Positions 43,511 through 47,163 of a DNA stretch of 47,163 nucleotides are shown here, one piece after another. How positions within the stretch are numbered: position 1 is the stretch's first letter; each line of letters starts with the position of its first letter. The stretch comes from Dongia_B soli (GTDB lineage Bacteria > Pseudomonadota > Alphaproteobacteria > Dongiales > Dongiaceae). The notes under the pieces were generated by a model. That model did not search any database, was not told the DNA's origin, and saw only the letters and a list, made by a program, of their open reading frames with translations. The position numbers and the translations under genes are program-made. The stretch spans positions 1-47,163 of the forward strand of contig NZ_JAXCLW010000014.1 of assembly GCF_034044715.1 (NCBI RefSeq). Direction: 5' to 3'.

Positions 43511-44311
43511 CTAGCCCTGCCCCCACGACGCCGGGCTGTCGGCGGCAAGTGCCGGAAACAAGCTCAGCAGATGATCGACGATGACCTTGCAGTCCGCCTC
43601 GTCGCGCTGGCCGGCTTGCGCAGGATCCAAGGTCTCGTTCAACACGAAGCGCCCGAGGCTCGGATCGAGCCCGAGAATGCGGGAAGACAGCCGCGCCGCC
43701 TGATGCAAGTCATGCGTCACCATCAGCACCGTCGGCCGGTGGCGCTGCCAGTAATCGCCCAGCAATTGCATCATGCGGTTCTCCAAGGCGGGGTCGAGCG
43801 ATCCCAAAGGTTCATCTAGCAGCAGAATCTGCGGCTCCACCAGCAAGGCCCTGGCGAGCGCGACACGGCGCTGCATGCCGCCGGAAAGCTGCCCCGGATA
43901 GCTCTGCGCATTGCCGCCCAGTTCCACCTCGGCCAGCAAGCGGCGCGCGCGATCCTCGAGCGTCGCATCGCCCACCAGCAGCAGGTTTTCCAGCACCGTC
44001 AGCCAGGGCACGAGGCGTGGCTCCTGGAACACCATGGCCATGCTTGGCGCCACATCGCCCGGATAGAGGCGCTCACCGCGATCTGCAGTATCGAGGCCGG
44101 CGATCAGGCGCAGCAAGGTGGTCTTGCCCGCCCCCGAGGGACCGATCAATGACACGAATTCGCCTGGCTGAAGGTCGAGATCGATCCCGGTCAGCACTTG
44201 CTTCTCGGCGGTTTTTGCTGCCGTCGCGCTGCGCTTGCCGGCCACATCGAAGCGGCGTGCCACATCGCGCAACCTCAGCAAGGGAACGGAAGCCGTCATA
44301 CTTTGCGCCAT
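43511..44311 (-). CDS. ABC transporter ATP-binding protein (NitT/TauT-like)
   Basis: A 266-residue ABC ATPase with Walker A GPSGAGKT (residues 57-64), QEPRLVPWLTVLENLLL (the Q-loop region typical of nitrate/taurine-type importers), signature LSGGMQRRVALARAL, Walker B LLLDEPLGSLD and the switch His in MVTHDLHQA. It begins at ATG 44311; ATG 44299, overlapping the permease stop as ATGA, is equally possible. Last gene of an importer operon convergent with the xox genes. Confidence 0.92.
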   Translation of the reverse strand: MAQSMTASVPLLRLRDVARRFDVAGKRSATAAKTAEKQVLTGIDLDLQPGEFVSLIGPSGAGKTTLLRLIAGLDTADRGERLYPGDVAPSMAMVFQEPRLVPWLTVLENLLLVGDATLEDRARRLLAEVELGGNAQSYPGQLSGGMQRRVALARALLVEPQILLLDEPLGSLDPALENRMMQLLGDYWQRHRPTVLMVTHDLHQAARLSSRILGLDPSLGRFVLNETLDPAQAGQRDEADCKVIVDHLLSLFPALAADSPASWGQG

Positions 44312-45081
44312 CGGCTCAGTTCCCGGTCGAGCGGTCTCAAGATCAAGGTTTCGATCGCCAGAATGACCGCCACGAAGACCAGCGTGTAAGCGAGGATGCC
44401 GGCGATGTCGAAATAGTTGAAGAAACGGCGGATCTGGAAGCCGACACCATCCGGCCGGCCCAGCAATTCGACCACCAGCACGATCTTCCAGGTCAAAGCA
44501 AGGCCGGTCCGCGCCGCCGCCATGATGCTGGGCGCGAGTTGCGGCAGGACGATGCGGCGGATCACGCGCAAACGCGGCACCCGGAAGACCGCTGCCATTT
44601 CCAGCAGCGAGCGGTCGAGCGAGCGAGCTCCTTCGCGGGTGATGGCGACCACTGTCGGCGCCTTGTTCAAGGCGACCGCCAGGATCGCCGCCACTTCGCT
44701 GAGGCCGAACCAGACATAGCAGAGGACGATCGTAACCAAAGCCGGGACATTGAGCGCAATCACCAGCCAACTGTCGAAGAGATCGTCCACCAGCGCCAGG
44801 CGGCCGAAAGTGATGCCGACGGCAACACCGACGATCATCGCTCCGCAAAAAGCCGCCGTCACGCGCAGGAGCGTGATGCCGACATGATAGAGAAGCTCGC
44901 CATGCAAGAGTTCCGACCAGGCCACGCTCAGCGTCGCCAGTGGCCCCGGCAGCATGGCCGGATCGGCAATGGCGGCGGACAATATCTGCCAGAACAGGAA
45001 GAAGACAATCAGCGACAGGCAACGGAACAGCAGGCGCTGGCGATGAGCCGCCGGTTGCGCGGCACCGTTGCTGACGGTCAT
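44296..45081 (-). CDS. ABC transporter permease (BPD type, NitT/TauT-like)
   Basis: A 261-residue inner-membrane permease with six or so helices (LSLIVFFLFWQILSAAIAD, LLRVTAAFCGAMIVGVAVGI, LVIALNVPALVTIVLCYVWF, the final GILAYTLVFVAVILAIETLI). The EAA loop is visible as EMAAVFRVPRLRVIRRIVLP. It should couple with the downstream ATPase. ATG 45081 overlaps the TGA of the binding-protein gene, indicating translational coupling. Confidence 0.92.
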   Translation of the reverse strand: MTVSNGAAQPAAHRQRLLFRCLSLIVFFLFWQILSAAIADPAMLPGPLATLSVAWSELLHGELLYHVGITLLRVTAAFCGAMIVGVAVGITFGRLALVDDLFDSWLVIALNVPALVTIVLCYVWFGLSEVAAILAVALNKAPTVVAITREGARSLDRSLLEMAAVFRVPRLRVIRRIVLPQLAPSIMAAARTGLALTWKIVLVVELLGRPDGVGFQIRRFFNYFDIAGILAYTLVFVAVILAIETLILRPLDRELSRWRKV

Positions 45082-46067
45082 CGGCGATATCCCGTCCAGA
45101 ACGTCCCCGGCGGCAGTTCGGTCAGGCCGCCGACCGCCCGTGGATCGATCTCCGCCATCAGATGAAAAGCAGCATTGGCGGCCGCGATATCCGCCGGCCC
45201 ATAGCCGTCCGGCATGCCGGCGCGGTAGCCCGCCTTCAGCGCCGCGAACAGCGCCTCGTCCGGCGCCTTCATCTGCGGCCGGAGGCTTTGCCACAACGCA
45301 TCGCCCTGGGTGTCGTCCCGGCGCAGCTTCTCCTTGGCGTCGAAAGACGCATCCAGCAGGCCCCTCGCGAGCTTGGGATGAGAGACCGCCCAGCTTTCGC
45401 GAAAGACCCAGCCCAGCAGAACGGGCGGACGGTCCAGGCCCAGTTGCGGCAGGATGCTGCGGATCGAAATCACCTCGTCGAAACCCTTTGCCTCAAGCTG
45501 GGCATTAAACTGCCAGAAATTCAAGACCGCATCGATCCTGCCCCGGCGGGCGAGTTCGGTCAGGATCGGCGGTGCGGCGAATTGCAGCTCGGCCGCTTGC
45601 CGCAGATCCAGTCCTGCGGTCTTGCGCGCATAAGCCTGCAGCAGCAGCCAGCTCTTGTCGTCCGGCCCGCCGCCGATGCCGAGCTTGCGGCCGGCAAGAT
45701 CGCTGACGGACTTGATGCCCTGTTTGGGATCGGCGACGACACCGCCGACCGCGCTGGAAAAGGCCACGAAGGTGAAATCCTTATGCGCCGCGCGCTGCCG
45801 CGCCACCCATAGCCAATCGGTGACGATGACATCGACCTCGCCGCTCATAAGCGCCAGCGTTGCTGCATCCTTATCGGCGAAATCGACGGGCACCAGGCGG
45901 ATGCCATGGGCAGCATCCAGCCCGTGACGCATCACGCTGACCTCCCAATTCACCGTGCCGAATTGCAGCAATCCCACCCGCACCGCCGGCAATTCGGCAG
46001 CGCGCGCCGGAAGCGAGAGGCAGCACAGGAGGAGCACCGAAAGGATGTATCGCACGGCGATAACCAC
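45078..46067 (-). CDS. ABC transporter substrate-binding protein (NMT1/TauA-like)
   Basis: A roughly 330-residue exported binding protein. The signal (VRYILSVLLLCCLSLPARAA) is followed by LPAVRVGLLQFGTVNWEVSV, GEVDVIVTDWLWVARQRA, DLAGRKLGIGGGPDDKSWLL and ARRGRIDAVLNFWQFNAQLE, the pattern of NitT/TauT/NMT1-type proteins. The start is uncertain: GTG at 46067 or 46055, since the more upstream ATG frame runs into REP-like repeats. The ligand is unknown; location beside xox genes makes a methylotrophy-related role plausible. Confidence 0.85.
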   Translation of the reverse strand: MVIAVRYILSVLLLCCLSLPARAAELPAVRVGLLQFGTVNWEVSVMRHGLDAAHGIRLVPVDFADKDAATLALMSGEVDVIVTDWLWVARQRAAHKDFTFVAFSSAVGGVVADPKQGIKSVSDLAGRKLGIGGGPDDKSWLLLQAYARKTAGLDLRQAAELQFAAPPILTELARRGRIDAVLNFWQFNAQLEAKGFDEVISIRSILPQLGLDRPPVLLGWVFRESWAVSHPKLARGLLDASFDAKEKLRRDDTQGDALWQSLRPQMKAPDEALFAALKAGYRAGMPDGYGPADIAAANAAFHLMAEIDPRAVGGLTELPPGTFWTGYRR

Positions 46068-46078
46068 AAATGAGCTTG

Positions 46079-46207
46079 TCACCCTCGGACTTGATCCGAA
46101 GTTCCATCGAATGATTGACGGATACTGGCTTGTTTGCATCGACATGGTCGCTCTTGTTCGACATCGCACCCGGCCTTCAACCTAGACCTTCGGACTGAGT
46201 CCACAAG
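46079..46207. repeat. Diverged REP-like element
   Basis: A palindrome copy (TCACCCTCGGACTTGATCCG, from 46079) and, 104 bases on, a decayed inverted partner (AGACCTTCGGACTGAGTCCA, from 46184) match the spacing of the two palindromes in the 238-bp units at 28964-29585. The intervening sequence is related but diverged (ACATCGCACCCGGCCTTCAA). Confidence 0.7.
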
Positions 46208-46357
46208 CCCCCTTGCTTGCCAGTCATCCTACAGGACGGTTGCGTTGCGGTCTGTGACCTGCATCTCTGTCAACGAGGATGTCAGCCAAGGCCATTCATT
46301 CCATGACTGCCGATCGTCGCACAAGATATCGGATGAGAGCGCGCATGGTGCAGGCAA

Positions 46358-46975
46358 TTACACCATCGCCTGGATTGCCGGAATGCCGGGCATGGAGATG
46401 AAGCCGGGAATGCCCTTCATGCGATCGATCCAGCGCAAGATGTTGCTATAAGGCTTCAGCGAAATATCGCCCTCGCCGGCCAGGGCCGTATAGGGAAAGC
46501 AGGCGATATCGCCGATGGTGGGATAGCCGAGCGCAAGGAATTCGCGATCCGCCAGATGGTCGTCCATGATCTGGAAGACGGCATGGGCGCGGGCCTGCAG
46601 GCGCGCCAGGTCGAGCGGATAATTGAGCAGCTTCACCAGCCGTGCGCCGGCCGCGTTCATGATTTCATTGCCGCCGGTCGAGAGCCATTGCGCGATCTCG
46701 CCCATCGGCCCCGCGGCATCGGGAAACCAGGTATTCGATTTATCGTATTTGCGCGCCAGATAGATCATGATCGCCTGGGCATCGCGTAGACGCAGATCGC
46801 CATCTTCCAGGACGGGCAATTCACCGAAGGGATTGAGCCGGGCGAATTTCGGCGTCTTCTGTTCCTTGCTGATGAAATCAACGGCGATCGTTTCGTAGGA
46901 GACTTTGAGGATGTGCAGCAGCAGGCGGACTTTATAGCAACTGCCGGAGAGTTCAGAATCATAGAGCTTGATCAT
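46358..46975 (-). CDS. Glutathione S-transferase family protein
   Basis: A 205-residue cytosolic GST-like protein. The thioredoxin-fold N-domain (residues 1-78) has IKLYDSELSGSCYKVRLLLH with Ser/Cys at the usual active-site position, NPFGELPVLEDGD with the cis-Pro and DAQAIMIYLARKY; the helical C-domain has PTIGDIACFPYTALAGEGDI and ILRWIDRMKGIPGF. Leader AGAGGAATG. It stands beside the S-formylglutathione hydrolase gene, which supports but does not prove a role in glutathione-linked detoxification. Confidence 0.9.
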   Translation of the reverse strand: MIKLYDSELSGSCYKVRLLLHILKVSYETIAVDFISKEQKTPKFARLNPFGELPVLEDGDLRLRDAQAIMIYLARKYDKSNTWFPDAAGPMGEIAQWLSTGGNEIMNAAGARLVKLLNYPLDLARLQARAHAVFQIMDDHLADREFLALGYPTIGDIACFPYTALAGEGDISLKPYSNILRWIDRMKGIPGFISMPGIPAIQAMV

Positions 46976-47080
46976 GCGCCATTCCTCTCGCCGCTCTCAT
47001 GCCGCGCCTTTTCGCTCCTGCCCGTAGCCCCCGCCCCGTTTCATTTATGCCCGTTTCATTTTCGTTCGATCTCGATGACC

Positions 47081-47163
47081 CTATCCCAGCGCCTTATGGT
47101 GATGGCGGAGATGGTCTTCGACGAAGGATTGGATGAAGAAGTAGCCGTGGTCATAGCCGGGGT
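47081..47163 (-). CDS. fghA: S-formylglutathione hydrolase, C-terminal end (partial)
   Basis: The minus strand at the right edge reads PGYDHGYFFIQSFVEDHLRH then HHKALG and stops (TAG at 47081-47083). GYDH.YFFI.SF.EDHLRHH is the characteristic end of S-formylglutathione hydrolase, and the His is part of the catalytic triad. The enzyme releases formate and glutathione after formaldehyde oxidation. The rest lies outside the window. Confidence 0.85.
   Translation of the reverse strand, partial: PGYDHGYFFIQSFVEDHLRHHHKALG

Overview
The window looks like a chromosomal segment of a GC-rich alphaproteobacterium that can oxidise methanol with a lanthanide-type enzyme. This is inferred from codon use, a pqqABCDE operon, a XoxF-type methanol dehydrogenase with its partner genes, CheY/DivK-like regulators, an alphaproteobacterial small-protein remnant and REP-like palindromes. 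The exact genus cannot be read from the sequence. No rRNA, tRNA, CRISPR array, transposase or integrase was seen.

Positions 1-20700 form an accessory, gene-decayed region. It holds a stress/redox group under an AraC regulator (cupin, AhpD-like, nitroreductase), an acyl-CoA ligase, a stand-alone receiver, two SDR genes (one frameshifted), a LysR regulator, a FecR-like protein and an FAD oxidoreductase. Several entries are broken: a GST tail, a response-regulator tail, a frameshifted SDR, a degenerate small conserved protein, a hydroxyacid dehydrogenase with an in-frame stop, and a truncated second copy of the FAD-oxidoreductase tail. In the middle lies an intact four-gene signalling operon on the minus strand (17120 to 11461): receiver, FIST sensor, hybrid histidine kinase with two receivers, and a receiver/class III nucleotide cyclase.

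Positions 20860-23814 carry a secreted DUF3828-like protein, a run of small unknown ORFs, and cbtBA (predicted cobalt transport) behind a well-formed cobalamin riboswitch.

Positions 23844-47163 are dominated by quinoprotein metabolism. On the minus strand are a c-type cytochrome, a PedA1-like binding protein, a PedA2-like beta-propeller, an array of 238-bp repeats, PedB and PedC ABC exporter-type subunits, a secreted unknown protein and two tandem FemAB/GNAT-like proteins. On the plus strand are a SoxH-related zinc hydrolase and a SoxYZ-like carrier, a zincin-like protein, pqqABCDE, xoxF, xoxG-type cytochrome, xoxJ-type binding protein and a CxxxCW rhodanese-like protein. A second, NitT/TauT-like ABC importer, a GST and the tail of S-formylglutathione hydrolase close the window. 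Together they outline methanol to formaldehyde oxidation in the periplasm with PQQ made in the cytoplasm, electrons leaving through dedicated cytochromes, possible lanthanide handling through the Ped-like system, and glutathione-linked formaldehyde oxidation.
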